From NCBI GenBank assembly GCA_910575005.1, contig CAJTCL010000017.1, positions 18,537 through 82,536 of the forward strand: a stretch of DNA of 64,000 nt. The letters are read 5' to 3'. Both the position numbers and the translations under genes were made by a program. Of this stretch, positions 33,369 to 42,313 are shown piece after piece. Position 1 is the first letter of the stretch. Each line of letters opens with the position of its first letter. Below the pieces are notes generated by a model. That model saw only the letters and a program-made list of their open reading frames with translations, did not search any database and was not told the origin of the DNA. The DNA is from Lachnospiraceae bacterium (lineage in GTDB: Bacteria; Bacillota; Clostridia; Lachnospirales; Lachnospiraceae).

Positions 33369-34097
33369 TTAAAAAGGCTCTCCCTGCTGATTGAGTGCTT
33401 GGTAGTTGCTGTCCATATAATTCTTTTTTCCGAAAGGAACATAATTTTCATCCAGCAGAATCATATTCCCGTTTCCGAGATCCGGAAATTTCTGTGCGAT
33501 TTCTTTCAGAACCTCCCACTCGTCTTTGGAGTTTTCCCAGTTATCTTCCTCCACCTGTCTTAATGCCTCTCCAATCTCCTGCTGATCCATTGTACCCCAG
33601 TAAAGAGGGTGGGGCTGAAAGGACGAATGGTACTTGCCTCCTTCATAGCAGAAAAAGCAGGAACAGGGGATTTTTTCAAACAATTCTTTCTTTGCCCCGT
33701 CAAGCTCCTTGACTTCCAGACAATAACAACCGTTTACAGCTGCCGCCCCTTCCTGCGCAACCATATTTGCAATAGCCATGATTGTCAGCGGCTCTGTTTT
33801 CACGATCATTCCGGGAACCAAAAGCCCTTCTTCGTACAGTTCCCTTAAATATTCGTCAGAAAATTTTCCCACCGCCCGCCATAGGAAAAACAACGCAATA
33901 AGAATACATATGAGGGCAGGAATCCAGCCTTTTAACAGTGAAATCCCTGCCATACATACAAAACATACGCAGGTTATGGCTGAATTTCTTCTCTTTTTAA
34001 CCACAGCCCTTATGATTTCATCTTTCTGCCGTATTCGGTTTACATCTGCGTGAATACCCGATTTTGTACTTGCTTCAAATTGTGAATAATCTACCAT
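33369..34097 (-). CDS. Membrane protein, DUF3239-like
   Basis: 242 aa from the ATG at 34097, which has GAGGAAA upstream; a longer in-frame extension to 34247 overlaps another gene and is not used. There are two membrane segments near residues 45-85 (ITCVCFVCMAGISLL, IPALICILIALFFLW). The soluble part includes EYLRELYEEGLLVPGMIVKT and a Cys pair in CSCFFCYEGGKYH. It resembles DUF3239 proteins. Last gene of the ABC/lipoprotein operon; role unknown. Confidence 0.6.
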   Translation of the reverse strand: MVDYSQFEASTKSGIHADVNRIRQKDEIIRAVVKKRRNSAITCVCFVCMAGISLLKGWIPALICILIALFFLWRAVGKFSDEYLRELYEEGLLVPGMIVKTEPLTIMAIANMVAQEGAAAVNGCYCLEVKELDGAKKELFEKIPCSCFFCYEGGKYHSSFQPHPLYWGTMDQQEIGEALRQVEEDNWENSKDEWEVLKEIAQKFPDLGNGNMILLDENYVPFGKKNYMDSNYQALNQQGEPF

Positions 34098-34182
34098 TTT
34101 TATTTCCTCGTCCTTCTTTTGATTCTGACAGTTTTCTATTTCTTTATGATTATCTCTTTCAATTCCTATGACAATCCTTCCG

Positions 34183-34344
34183 TCACCCAGAATCTGATCC
34201 GCTCCCCTGTTCATTTCTTTTTTCGCATTGACGGATAATCGAATCATTTAATTGCTGACTGGGTTCCTGTTGTACTCTAAGCGCTTTTCGGAGTAACAGT
34301 TCTATCTCAATTTTGGCGCTATCGCCTTTTTTATTGTTCTTCAC
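34183..34344 (-). CDS. Small anti-sigma-like peptide coupled to the amidase gene
   Basis: 53 aa. A GTG start at 34344 overlaps the amidase stop (GTGA), and GGAGAG lies just upstream. KIEIELLLRKALRVQQEPSQ then QLNDSIIRQCEKRNEQG resembles the short cytoplasmic N-terminus of anti-sigma factors, without the membrane helix. No sigma factor gene is adjacent. Could be a truncated gene. Confidence 0.4.
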   Translation of the reverse strand: MKNNKKGDSAKIEIELLLRKALRVQQEPSQQLNDSIIRQCEKRNEQGSGSDSG

Positions 34345-35150
34345 AGATTCTCTCCTCTCTTTATTTCATTGGAAATTCCTTCTGCAATTCTCTGTGCCAA
34401 ACTTTCCTGATAATCATCATCCAACAGCTTTTGACTCTCAGAATAATTTGAGAGAAATCCCATTTCTACCAAAACAGCGGGCATTTGCGTGTTTCGCAAA
34501 ACATAATAGCCCTCTGTTTTTGCGTACCTCGTTTCAATATCCTCACTTAGCGAAACTGCGTTGATGATACTTTCTGCATACCCTTTGCTTTCTGTCGCAT
34601 TTGAATTGTTGTAATAACATTCCAAACCCGCTATCTGGGCATCCTTCTCATAGTAATTGCAATGAAGACTGATAAAAAAATCTGCATTGGAGTCATTTGC
34701 AACGGAAGTACGCTCTGCAAGGCTCATATTTTCATCGGAGCTTCTGGTCAGAATAACTTCTATATTGTCATCCTCCAAAATAGCTTTCAGCTTCAATGCA
34801 ACCGAAAGGTTAATATCCTTTTCTACTGCCTTGCCGCTGACAGTACCTCCGTCACTTCCTCCATGCCCTGCATCCACGACAACACAAAACCCTGGGGCAT
34901 TATTCTCTGTTGAAGCAACAGGAGCAACATCGTTGCCTGCGTTTCTATCTGTGTATATATCCGTGTATTTATTTACCTTTTCATCTTCCTTTGTAAATCT
35001 CTCGTATATGTAAAGACATCCGCAAACCATAAGTATCATCATTATAATTGGTATCAGTATGACGATTGCCCTCAGCAGATACGCAATCATAAGCCGCTTA
35101 ATCTTTTTCTTCCTGAGTTTTTTCCTCTTTCCGTATTGTTTCCTGTTCAT
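34341..35150 (-). CDS. N-acetylmuramoyl-L-alanine amidase (Amidase_3)
   Basis: 269 aa. A basic N-terminus and one membrane helix (about 20-45) put the enzyme outside the membrane. The zinc amidase domain runs from about 85 to 265: VVDAGHGGSDGG (first His), ekdINLSVALKLKAIL, ILTRSSDENMSLAERTSVAN, FFISLHCNYYE (second His) and VEMGFLSNYSESQKLL with the catalytic Glu. It cleaves the amide between muramic acid and the stem peptide. Encoded inside an ABC-transporter operon. Confidence 0.92.
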   Translation of the reverse strand: MNRKQYGKRKKLRKKKIKRLMIAYLLRAIVILIPIIMMILMVCGCLYIYERFTKEDEKVNKYTDIYTDRNAGNDVAPVASTENNAPGFCVVVDAGHGGSDGGTVSGKAVEKDINLSVALKLKAILEDDNIEVILTRSSDENMSLAERTSVANDSNADFFISLHCNYYEKDAQIAGLECYYNNSNATESKGYAESIINAVSLSEDIETRYAKTEGYYVLRNTQMPAVLVEMGFLSNYSESQKLLDDDYQESLAQRIAEGISNEIKRGENL

Positions 35151-35180
35151 TGCCGCATTTGTTCCTCAATCTGGAATAAA

Positions 35181-37190
35181 TCAATGGCTTTTTGGCAAAG
35201 CGATTTCCTCACCACTTTCTTTTGATAACACATAAATATTGCCTATATCACAGGTAACAGACATTGCAGGTATATGACTGATCAATTCCTTGTTATTCCC
35301 ATCCTTGCCGCAGGAATACAGACATCCGCCGTCCGTCCTGGAAACATAATAGATTGACTGCTCATCCATACAGAAATCGTATGCAACTATATTTTCATAA
35401 GTGTAAGTTTCATTACTGGAAACGTCATATCTTGTTAAAACCCCCTGTTCATTTTTGTAAAAGATGCTTTCCCCATCGAATGAAATATTTCCGTTTGCAG
35501 GAATGTCGAGCTTTACAGTTTTTCTGGTATACCGGTTTACTTTTGTTATGCCATCATTGCCAATGAAAAACAGGTTATCGTCATTCAGGAAAAAAGCGTG
35601 GTGAAAATCCAGGAACTTCCATTTATCCCCCGTTTCATAGTCAATGCCCAAAAGAGAACGCCCAGAATTAGTCATCTGCTCAAAGATTGTTTTTTCCTCA
35701 AAGGTATTCAAATTCAACTCTACAACCGACACTTTCGTTACATTGCTGTTATAGTTTCCCACCCGGTTGACATAGCTTTCCATAACCGATGTGGTGTAAT
35801 ACAGATATGGCGGACACACATAAAACGCACGTATTTCTTCTTCATCAGAAAATACACCAAACATAGGAGAACGTGCTAAAGGATATGTTTCCCCCGTGGA
35901 AGTATTTTTGAGAGAATAATCAAAATCCCCTGCATCCCGTATGATTTCATATCCCATACAGTCATAGCCTGCCGATGAATTATAGACAACGCTTCCCGTT
36001 TTTCCACGGCCTGCACATCCCGTCACTGCCAATGCCAGGCCAAACATGACAACGAAAGCCGCCCCACGCTTCTTTTGCCCTGATCTCATCAGCCATCTGT
36101 TAGAATTGCGCCGTAAAATCCAGACAACAGCCAAAGTACACAAAAGCACGGATACAAAGAGCAAGGTCAATAGCGTAACTGTGCCAACCTCCGCAAAAAT
36201 AATTTTCTCATCACCCGTTAGGGCATCGCTCATAACAATATTCCCTGCAAAAAAGTCTGTTCCAAGCAGAAACGGCAGCGGCAGAGGCAGACGGTAAATG
36301 CTGGTTTTTGATAAGCCTATATAGGGAATGATCACGGACACCGCACCTGTAAGCAGGGTGACTGCATACTTTTTTGCCAAAACGGAAATGAACATCAGTA
36401 GTATCGTAAGAAACACACCGCCAAACATCCGGAGCAGCCCTATCAATACATATCCCTCCAACAGCGACATACTCTTGCTGCTGTCCGCAAAGTAATGGAT
36501 ACTCTGAATCGGATAATCCCCGTCCGGCAGTCCGTATTTGAACCTGTAAAATCCGTATTCAATAAGCGAAATGCAAAGCGACAGGAAGAGGACAACCGTG
36601 GTAATAATGAGTAGCTTATACAGAGCGCTTTTTCGCCCCTCCCTTGCAGTCAGGATCAGGGTGTCCATCTGGCAGCTGTACTCAGAACAGAAAACAGGCG
36701 TAACAATCAGCAAAATGCCAAGGAAGAGAATGAAATTAAGCGTACCTTTGCCAAGAAGCCCCATCCATCCGTTTGTCTGGAGAAAACAGCGGTTCCCCGC
36801 ATTTTGGCAGATATAGAGATACTGCTGATAGATAACCTCAAATCCATTTTGACGCTCCAGAACCTTCTCTATTTTCCGGCTCTCTTTTTTATATTCACTT
36901 TCACTGATCTTCCCGTCATAGTAGTTCTCCAAAAGGCTGTTCTGCCTCTCCTTCGCTTTTGCAATCCTCTCCGCCTCCTGCTCCAGATAAAGGGAAGATT
37001 CCTCGGTGCAGTATCCGTTTACCTTTTCCAGATACCAGTCATATTCATTTTTATACCGCTCCATCGCACTGTCATAAGGGTTGTCGGACAAGGTAAGCCA
37101 AACCGTGCCAAAGAGCAGGACAAGGGCAATATAGAACAGCCCCCTTTGCCAGAGCATAATCTTTTTTACTTCGTACATAAATCCAGACAT
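35181..37190 (-). CDS. ABC permease fused to a C-terminal extracellular propeller-like domain
   Basis: 669 aa; AAAGGAGG precedes the ATG at 37190. Residues about 1-385 are an ABC-2-type permease: N-terminal helix, large charged extracellular loop and four to five further helices. A second signal-like helix ending AVTGCAG begins the C-terminal part (about 385-669). That part has repeated short strands (LLGIDYETGDKWKFLDFHHA, LFFIGNDGITKVNRYT, IYYVSRTDGGCLYSCGKDGN) like DUF5050/propeller proteins. A lipoprotein gene may have fused to the permease. It overlaps the upstream permease gene. Confidence 0.75.
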   Translation of the reverse strand: MSGFMYEVKKIMLWQRGLFYIALVLLFGTVWLTLSDNPYDSAMERYKNEYDWYLEKVNGYCTEESSLYLEQEAERIAKAKERQNSLLENYYDGKISESEYKKESRKIEKVLERQNGFEVIYQQYLYICQNAGNRCFLQTNGWMGLLGKGTLNFILFLGILLIVTPVFCSEYSCQMDTLILTAREGRKSALYKLLIITTVVLFLSLCISLIEYGFYRFKYGLPDGDYPIQSIHYFADSSKSMSLLEGYVLIGLLRMFGGVFLTILLMFISVLAKKYAVTLLTGAVSVIIPYIGLSKTSIYRLPLPLPFLLGTDFFAGNIVMSDALTGDEKIIFAEVGTVTLLTLLFVSVLLCTLAVVWILRRNSNRWLMRSGQKKRGAAFVVMFGLALAVTGCAGRGKTGSVVYNSSAGYDCMGYEIIRDAGDFDYSLKNTSTGETYPLARSPMFGVFSDEEEIRAFYVCPPYLYYTTSVMESYVNRVGNYNSNVTKVSVVELNLNTFEEKTIFEQMTNSGRSLLGIDYETGDKWKFLDFHHAFFLNDDNLFFIGNDGITKVNRYTRKTVKLDIPANGNISFDGESIFYKNEQGVLTRYDVSSNETYTYENIVAYDFCMDEQSIYYVSRTDGGCLYSCGKDGNNKELISHIPAMSVTCDIGNIYVLSKESGEEIALPKSH

Positions 37191-38407
37191 TTTATCCTCC
37201 TTTCCCGACAATAAGAGTTCCTTTTAGAAAGCATCATCATTGCCGTTACGGAAACCACCCCTACGATTATGGCAAAAATAATAGCTGCCTGGAAACTCTG
37301 TACCGGATATCCTGCAAAATCAATAAACTCGGTCTTGCTGAATAGTATGCGGTTAGCAAGCAGCGAATACGGGTTTATGATTTTGAGCCAGGTATTACTG
37401 AAACAGCTCTGTGACGCACCTGTAATAATGAAACACAGAGCTGCTCCGAAATCAGCGACAAACGGAACAAGGGCATTACGCCCAAACAAGGAAATCAATA
37501 GAAACACCATGCTCATCGTCCATACGCCGACTGCCCTTATCACTGCGGACAGAATCGCATATTGCCATAAATTACAGTTTACCGCAGCCGTGCTGAAATT
37601 GCTGACAGCATACAGCGGAAGATCCCCTCCTTGTGTCGTTCCGAAGAAATACGCAAAACCAATATAGTCCACAACAGAAAACCATATGGCCACACTGATT
37701 ACAAACAAGGAAGCCGCAGCAATTTTAGCAAATGTGGTCTTTTTACCGCCGCCCGGATTTGTCAGCAGCAGCATATCCATCTGCGTTTCCTTTTCGCAGA
37801 CAAAGGTACTGACAACCCCGTACAGACAAAGAAATAAAACCAATATGCCCGAAAAATCATAGTTCAGATAATAGTTATACATCTCCTCATAGGCAAAGGC
37901 TTTTATGCTCCGTCCAGAATAAAGGTTATAGATCACACTGTTTTTACGTGCTTCATAAGTCTGCCCCCGTTCTTTGTAAACAGCGGCATTTTCCTTTGCC
38001 CTCTCTGACACTTCAAGCGCATAAGTCCGATAATGATAGAAATATTCCATAGGCTCCACATAGTATTTTTCCAGGATATTCCGGTCACTGTATATATTCC
38101 CCGTCATCATATCCGGATTGTCTTTGGCTGTGCTTGCTGTCATATCAGCCGTAGCGTCTGCCAACGGCTGATATATGGAAAGAAGATGATTGATTTTTTC
38201 AGCAGTGATCTCCCCTCTGTAATCCTCATAAAGCTGCCAATACACGCTGTTCCAACTACGGCTGTCATTTCCGTCCGCCAGGTAGGAATACGAGTGGAAT
38301 TCGCTGTTTATTTTTAACAGGTTCATTACACTGAACAATATGAGTACAACAAGTATTGACCGCTTGCAGAATAATTTGTAAAATTCATATTTGATTAAGC
38401 GTGTCAT
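37166..38407 (-). CDS. ABC transporter permease (ABC-2 type)
   Basis: 413 aa. MTRLIKYEFYKLFCKRSILV is a typical ABC-2 exporter N-terminus. A large extracellular loop (about 40-180) is followed by five to six helices, including FSGILVLFLCLYGVVSTFVC before the EKETQMDMLLLTNPGGGKKT coupling segment. The last residues overlap the start region of the second permease by 25 bases. It pairs with the ATPase encoded 17 bases upstream. Confidence 0.82.
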   Translation of the reverse strand: MTRLIKYEFYKLFCKRSILVVLILFSVMNLLKINSEFHSYSYLADGNDSRSWNSVYWQLYEDYRGEITAEKINHLLSIYQPLADATADMTASTAKDNPDMMTGNIYSDRNILEKYYVEPMEYFYHYRTYALEVSERAKENAAVYKERGQTYEARKNSVIYNLYSGRSIKAFAYEEMYNYYLNYDFSGILVLFLCLYGVVSTFVCEKETQMDMLLLTNPGGGKKTTFAKIAAASLFVISVAIWFSVVDYIGFAYFFGTTQGGDLPLYAVSNFSTAAVNCNLWQYAILSAVIRAVGVWTMSMVFLLISLFGRNALVPFVADFGAALCFIITGASQSCFSNTWLKIINPYSLLANRILFSKTEFIDFAGYPVQSFQAAIIFAIIVGVVSVTAMMMLSKRNSYCRERRIKCLDLCTK

Positions 38408-38424
38408 ATTATCTCTCCCTTAAC

Positions 38425-39288
38425 TCATTGCCCACGGAAGTAATACAGAAATACATCTTCCAGGTTAGGGGAAACCTTTACTGCGTCTGAAGCAGGCAGC
38501 ATATCGCTTACGATTCTTACTAAAAAGCGTTCCCCCTGCTGTTTCATATTGCTGACATAATATTGGCTGCCAAGTCTGGCAGCGTCTTCCCCGTTTACTG
38601 TCACCTCCCACACTTTCCCATAGATATTCTGTTCTAATGTGTCGGTAGTTCCCTGGGTTATTAAGGAGCCTTCCTTTAAGATCATAATCTCCTTTGCGAT
38701 ACACTCCACATCGGAAACGATATGGGTGGCCAGCAAAATTGTCCGCCCCTGTGCGAATTTTGAGATCAGGTTGCGAAAGCGGATACGTTCACTGGGATCA
38801 AGCCCTGCTGTCGGCTCATCCAAAATAAGAATTTCAGGATCGCCCAGCATCGCCTGGACAATGCCGACCCTCTGCCGCATACCACCGGAAAGAGCACCAA
38901 TCTTTTTATCTTTAGCATTTGAAAGATTGACAATGGCCAGAAGCTCCAAAGCCCGTTTTTTTCCCTGTTCGTCAGGGATTCCTTTCAGCGCACACATATA
39001 CAGCAGAAAATCCATCACTGTAAAATCTCGGTAGAAGATAGGATATTGCGGCATATATCCGATTTTTGACAAGAAGTCCTTACCCAAAGTTCCTGCATCC
39101 TGCCCGTCAATCAAAACCGTTCCGCCATCGCTTCCCAAAATACCCACAAATATATTGATCAGTGTCGTCTTTCCCGCACCGTTAGCGCCCAAAAGCCCAT
39201 AGACACCCTCCGTAAGTTCCGTGGTAAAATCCTTCAGGGCATACTTGCCCTTATACTGCTTTGAAACATTTCGTAATGATATTTTCAT
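38425..39288 (-). CDS. ABC transporter ATP-binding protein
   Basis: 287 aa. Walker A is GANGAGKTT, Q-loop in YMPQYP, signature LSGGMRQRV, Walker B ILILDEPTAGLD and switch His in LLATHIVSD. The C-terminal 70 residues are an extra domain (VWEVTVNGEDAARLG) typical of ABC-2/CcmA-type exporters. The start is the ATG at 39288, within six bases of the preceding stop. Powers the two permeases encoded next. Confidence 0.93.
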   Translation of the reverse strand: MKISLRNVSKQYKGKYALKDFTTELTEGVYGLLGANGAGKTTLINIFVGILGSDGGTVLIDGQDAGTLGKDFLSKIGYMPQYPIFYRDFTVMDFLLYMCALKGIPDEQGKKRALELLAIVNLSNAKDKKIGALSGGMRQRVGIVQAMLGDPEILILDEPTAGLDPSERIRFRNLISKFAQGRTILLATHIVSDVECIAKEIMILKEGSLITQGTTDTLEQNIYGKVWEVTVNGEDAARLGSQYYVSNMKQQGERFLVRIVSDMLPASDAVKVSPNLEDVFLYYFRGQ

Positions 39289-39294
39289 CAAGAA

Positions 39295-40557
39295 TTACCC
39301 CATAAAGCCAAAAGTTGTTATCAAGGTGCTTACCTCGTCAATACCCCGTCCAAGCACAACGATACAGGTGCCGGATTCATCCAAAATCAAAATCTGTGGA
39401 ACACGCAGGAAATAGGTACTGTTGCTGTCCTGAACGGTTTCCGTATGGATACTTTTTCCCGATGCCGTATCATAAATGTTGATTGTAACACTGCTTTCCT
39501 CCAAAATAGCAGTAGCCACATATTTTCCCTGCCCGGAGCAGTAAACACCGTCTTTTCCTTCACTGCGGCTTGAGAACGACATCGTTTTTTCTGTATTGGA
39601 TATGATATCAAGCATCAGCAGGGTTCCATTATTTTTGTCAAAGCTCTGGGGCATAATAAGCAGGTTTCCGCCCTTTTGCACTTCTTCCGTATCTACCTTG
39701 TAATCCCCCTTTTTGGTAATCGTGAGATTTGCGCTATCTGTGGATACTGTACCATAAACACTGACCCCATCCCCGCCAATGGAGGTATCTGTAGCCATGC
39801 CTACATAGAATAAAGTGTTGTTCCCTGTAAAGGTAAGGCTGTCCATAGTTACAATCTGCATATTACCTGCTGTGCCTTCTTCGGAATAGTTCAGAATGGT
39901 ACGAACCTTCCGGGAAGAAATATCATAAAGGTAAAGCCCCTGAAGTCCGCCGAAAGCAACCTGTTTTCCGTCCTGTGAAATAGCGATTCCTGTGATCTGC
40001 GAGGTAAAATCGTCACTTAATAATCCGCTAAAGGAAATGGTATCCTGAATAGCAAAGTCCTTATTCAGTATGTATCCATTGATACCGCCGCTTTCTGATG
40101 TAGCAAATGAACCATTGCTGTCGCCGCCAGCCTTTCCCTGGCCCACAACAAAGTAGCCGTCTGTAAAGGTCTGTACGCATAAGTCTCCCATGGAAATATC
40201 CGCACTTGCGATCGTTTCGCCTTTCCCCGTATCGTAAAGATAAAGCTGATCCGCCGCAACGATAATCCGGCTTCCATCGGCATAATAGCAGCCGCTGACC
40301 TTTCCTGAAAAATCGGAATCCTTGAACCTACTGACCGCCATAATATTTTTATCTGTACCGTTATCCTGCGGATCAATCATGTTCATTTCGCTGCTTTCAT
40401 TTCCGGTATTTTCCGATGAATCATCTTCTACGGATTGCGGTTCCATGTTTATGGCTCCATTTTCAGAGCTGTTCCCATTCTCTTGTCTATCCCCGCAGGC
40501 CGACAGATGAAGCGCCAAAGCAAGCATAAGTATCATACACATCCATTTTGTTTTCAT
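39295..40557 (-). CDS. Lipoprotein with beta-propeller-like repeats
   Basis: 420 aa. A signal peptide ends in lipobox LSAC (Cys about 21), then a Ser/Asn/Glu-rich linker follows. From residue about 75 there are repeated blades such as SGCYYADGSRIIVAADQLYL, ITGIAISQDGKQVAFGGLQG, YLYDISSRKVRTIL and YVATAILEESSVTINIYDTA. No catalytic motif seen. Second gene of the ABC operon, so probably an outer-face partner of the transporter. Confidence 0.75.
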   Translation of the reverse strand: MKTKWMCMILMLALALHLSACGDRQENGNSSENGAINMEPQSVEDDSSENTGNESSEMNMIDPQDNGTDKNIMAVSRFKDSDFSGKVSGCYYADGSRIIVAADQLYLYDTGKGETIASADISMGDLCVQTFTDGYFVVGQGKAGGDSNGSFATSESGGINGYILNKDFAIQDTISFSGLLSDDFTSQITGIAISQDGKQVAFGGLQGLYLYDISSRKVRTILNYSEEGTAGNMQIVTMDSLTFTGNNTLFYVGMATDTSIGGDGVSVYGTVSTDSANLTITKKGDYKVDTEEVQKGGNLLIMPQSFDKNNGTLLMLDIISNTEKTMSFSSRSEGKDGVYCSGQGKYVATAILEESSVTINIYDTASGKSIHTETVQDSNSTYFLRVPQILILDESGTCIVVLGRGIDEVSTLITTFGFMG

Positions 40558-40559
40558 TT

Positions 40560-41597
40560 TTAGTCCTCCTTGTATAATAAAATTGAACCTGTTTTACTTG
40601 TAACTGAATTTCCGTCCGCTGCAACGGCTGTCGCATAAAAAGTATTGAAACCATCCAGCTTAGCGGTATCTATGGTTGCTTCAATGATCCACACATTTCC
40701 TTTGCTTAATGTTACATCACAGGAAACCGCTCCATCAAAAAATATAGGCTTATGGTTTAAGAAAAATGATATGCCATATCTTGCACCTGGCGTTCCACAA
40801 AGGGTGTAGCGCACGGTAATCGTATCTTTCCCTGTAAGGTTGATATTGTCATACACCACCTCGCCGTCATAGACAAGCGTCCAATAGACACTGTTATCCA
40901 GGGTATCCATCGTAACGCCATTCCATCCTGCTCTCACAAGCTCATTCTCAATAAAAGAGGAAGTGACTTTTTCCTCTGAAATGCTGACATCACGAAAAGC
41001 AGTTATACTTTCTCCATTAATGCTGTCATTTTCCGGAGCATCCTCATTAAAATGCAGTTTCAGCACCCTTTCAAAACTCTGATGATACCAACCATAGCTT
41101 GATGTTTCTTTCATATCAGGCTGGAAATCGGGCCTGGTGACGCTCACGACCGTCATATTCAGGGTATCGCCTTTTTTCCCTGTGTCCGGTGTGAACACAA
41201 AGGAAAATTTCTCTTCGTGCTTTTCTGATGTCCGGAAGCAGTGGAGATACTCGTATTCCGCCCCTGTGTCGTTCACCTTGTAGGCTTGCGGCTTTCCGTC
41301 CAAAAAAAGCAGGAAGCCAATGCTGTCCAATTTCCCCTCTGATGAAAACTGATAGTCCAGGACAAATTCTCCGCCATTATACTCATAAGGCAAAACACTC
41401 TGGTCATCCGCTCTGGCGGGATCCGCTTCCCAATGGCTGAGAAACCCTAAATCTCCGTCCTCCTGCGCCCCGGCGAATGGGTCTTCTTCTACAGTTTGCG
41501 GCGGGGCATTCTCGTCCGCAATATTATAATTTCCGCAGGCCGCCACAGCAAAGGGCAAAACAAAAATCATAGCTAATGATAAGAATCGCTTTCGCAT
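40560..41597 (-). CDS. Lipoprotein of unknown function, first gene of the ABC operon
   Basis: 345 aa. Signal peptide with lipobox VAAC (Cys about 21) and an acidic linker (EEDPFAGAQEDGD). The body is beta-rich, with two Ig-like stretches (FVLDYQFSSEGKLDSIGFLL and the final WIIEATIDTAKLDGFNTFYA). The stop is 2 bases before the next lipoprotein start. A response-regulator-type box with a TATAAT lies 30-65 bases upstream. No family recognised. Confidence 0.7.
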   Translation of the reverse strand: MRKRFLSLAMIFVLPFAVAACGNYNIADENAPPQTVEEDPFAGAQEDGDLGFLSHWEADPARADDQSVLPYEYNGGEFVLDYQFSSEGKLDSIGFLLFLDGKPQAYKVNDTGAEYEYLHCFRTSEKHEEKFSFVFTPDTGKKGDTLNMTVVSVTRPDFQPDMKETSSYGWYHQSFERVLKLHFNEDAPENDSINGESITAFRDVSISEEKVTSSFIENELVRAGWNGVTMDTLDNSVYWTLVYDGEVVYDNINLTGKDTITVRYTLCGTPGARYGISFFLNHKPIFFDGAVSCDVTLSKGNVWIIEATIDTAKLDGFNTFYATAVAADGNSVTSKTGSILLYKED

Positions 41598-41635
41598 CGT
41601 CCATCCTCCTTGTTTTAGATTCGACTTTCATTATA

Positions 41636-41661
41636 AAAACCAAAAGTCAAAATGTGGTCAA
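41636..41661 (-). promoter_or_regulatory. Promoter of the ABC/lipoprotein operon with a two-component box
   Basis: On the minus strand TTGACCACATTTTGACTT (41661-41644) contains two TTGAC half-sites 11 bp apart. It is followed after 8 bases by TATAAT. The same box with one mismatch, and the same 8-base spacing to TATCAT, precedes the response regulator gene at 48,899. Confidence 0.65.
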
Positions 41662-41713
41662 GGAATAGAAAAAAATTTCCGGAGAAACAGCTTAGTTCTT
41701 TATTTACATTAAA

Positions 41714-41756
41714 GAGAGCCAACAAACTGTGATTTCTCACAAGTCTGTTGGCTCTT
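41714..41756 (-). terminator. Terminator downstream of the GNAT gene
   Basis: AAGAGCCAACAGACTTGTGA pairs with the downstream arm (TCACAGTTTGTTGGCTCT) on the minus strand, followed by CTTTAATG. It separates the acetyltransferase gene from the ABC operon promoter. Confidence 0.75.
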
Positions 41757-41795
41757 GGCGTAGTTATTCTGCCAGGCAAACCGGAAGTCGTATTG

Positions 41796-42269
41796 TCACA
41801 AACGACAAAGCATAATGTACTCTTCCCCGTTTTCATCCACAATTTCAAATCCTGTTTTTTGATACATTCTCACAGCATAGTTGGCTTTTTGTACTGCGAG
41901 TGATGCTTGTTTATACCCTCTGTCTTTCAGAATACGAAGCATTTTTTTCATCAAATCAGTACCTATTCCAAATCCCCGATAATCTTTATATAAAGAAATG
42001 GCAAAGGACGGAGTGTCGTTGTCTATATGTCCATAATCATCCATAATACGCACCCAAACAGCACCAATAATCTTTTTATCAACTTCCGCAACCAAACCTA
42101 TATCGTCTTTTTTCTTACCAAAGTCGGTTGTATATACCTGCAATTCCGGCTGATTGATAATTGATTTGGGTGGTGCGAGCATTCCCTCCGGCACAAAGAT
42201 AGCTTCATACAAAAAATCTTGAAGCAGACTGACTTCTCCCTCTAAGATTTTTCTAATTTTGTAATTCAT
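41796..42269 (-). CDS. GNAT-family N-acetyltransferase
   Basis: 157 aa. MNYKIRKILEGEVSLLQDFL, LVAEVDKKIIGAVWVRIMDD, then the acetyl-CoA loop YKDYRGFGIGTDLMKKML and SLAVQKANYAVRMYQKTGFE. GGAGGCAGTT precedes the start. Acceptor unknown. A 22-bp sequence upstream (42291-42312) is repeated before the start of another GNAT gene at 46,699. Confidence 0.85.
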   Translation of the reverse strand: MNYKIRKILEGEVSLLQDFLYEAIFVPEGMLAPPKSIINQPELQVYTTDFGKKKDDIGLVAEVDKKIIGAVWVRIMDDYGHIDNDTPSFAISLYKDYRGFGIGTDLMKKMLRILKDRGYKQASLAVQKANYAVRMYQKTGFEIVDENGEEYIMLCRL

Positions 42270-42313
42270 AACTGCCTCCTACGAATAACAATTTATCTAT
42301 TTTGCAACAAATT

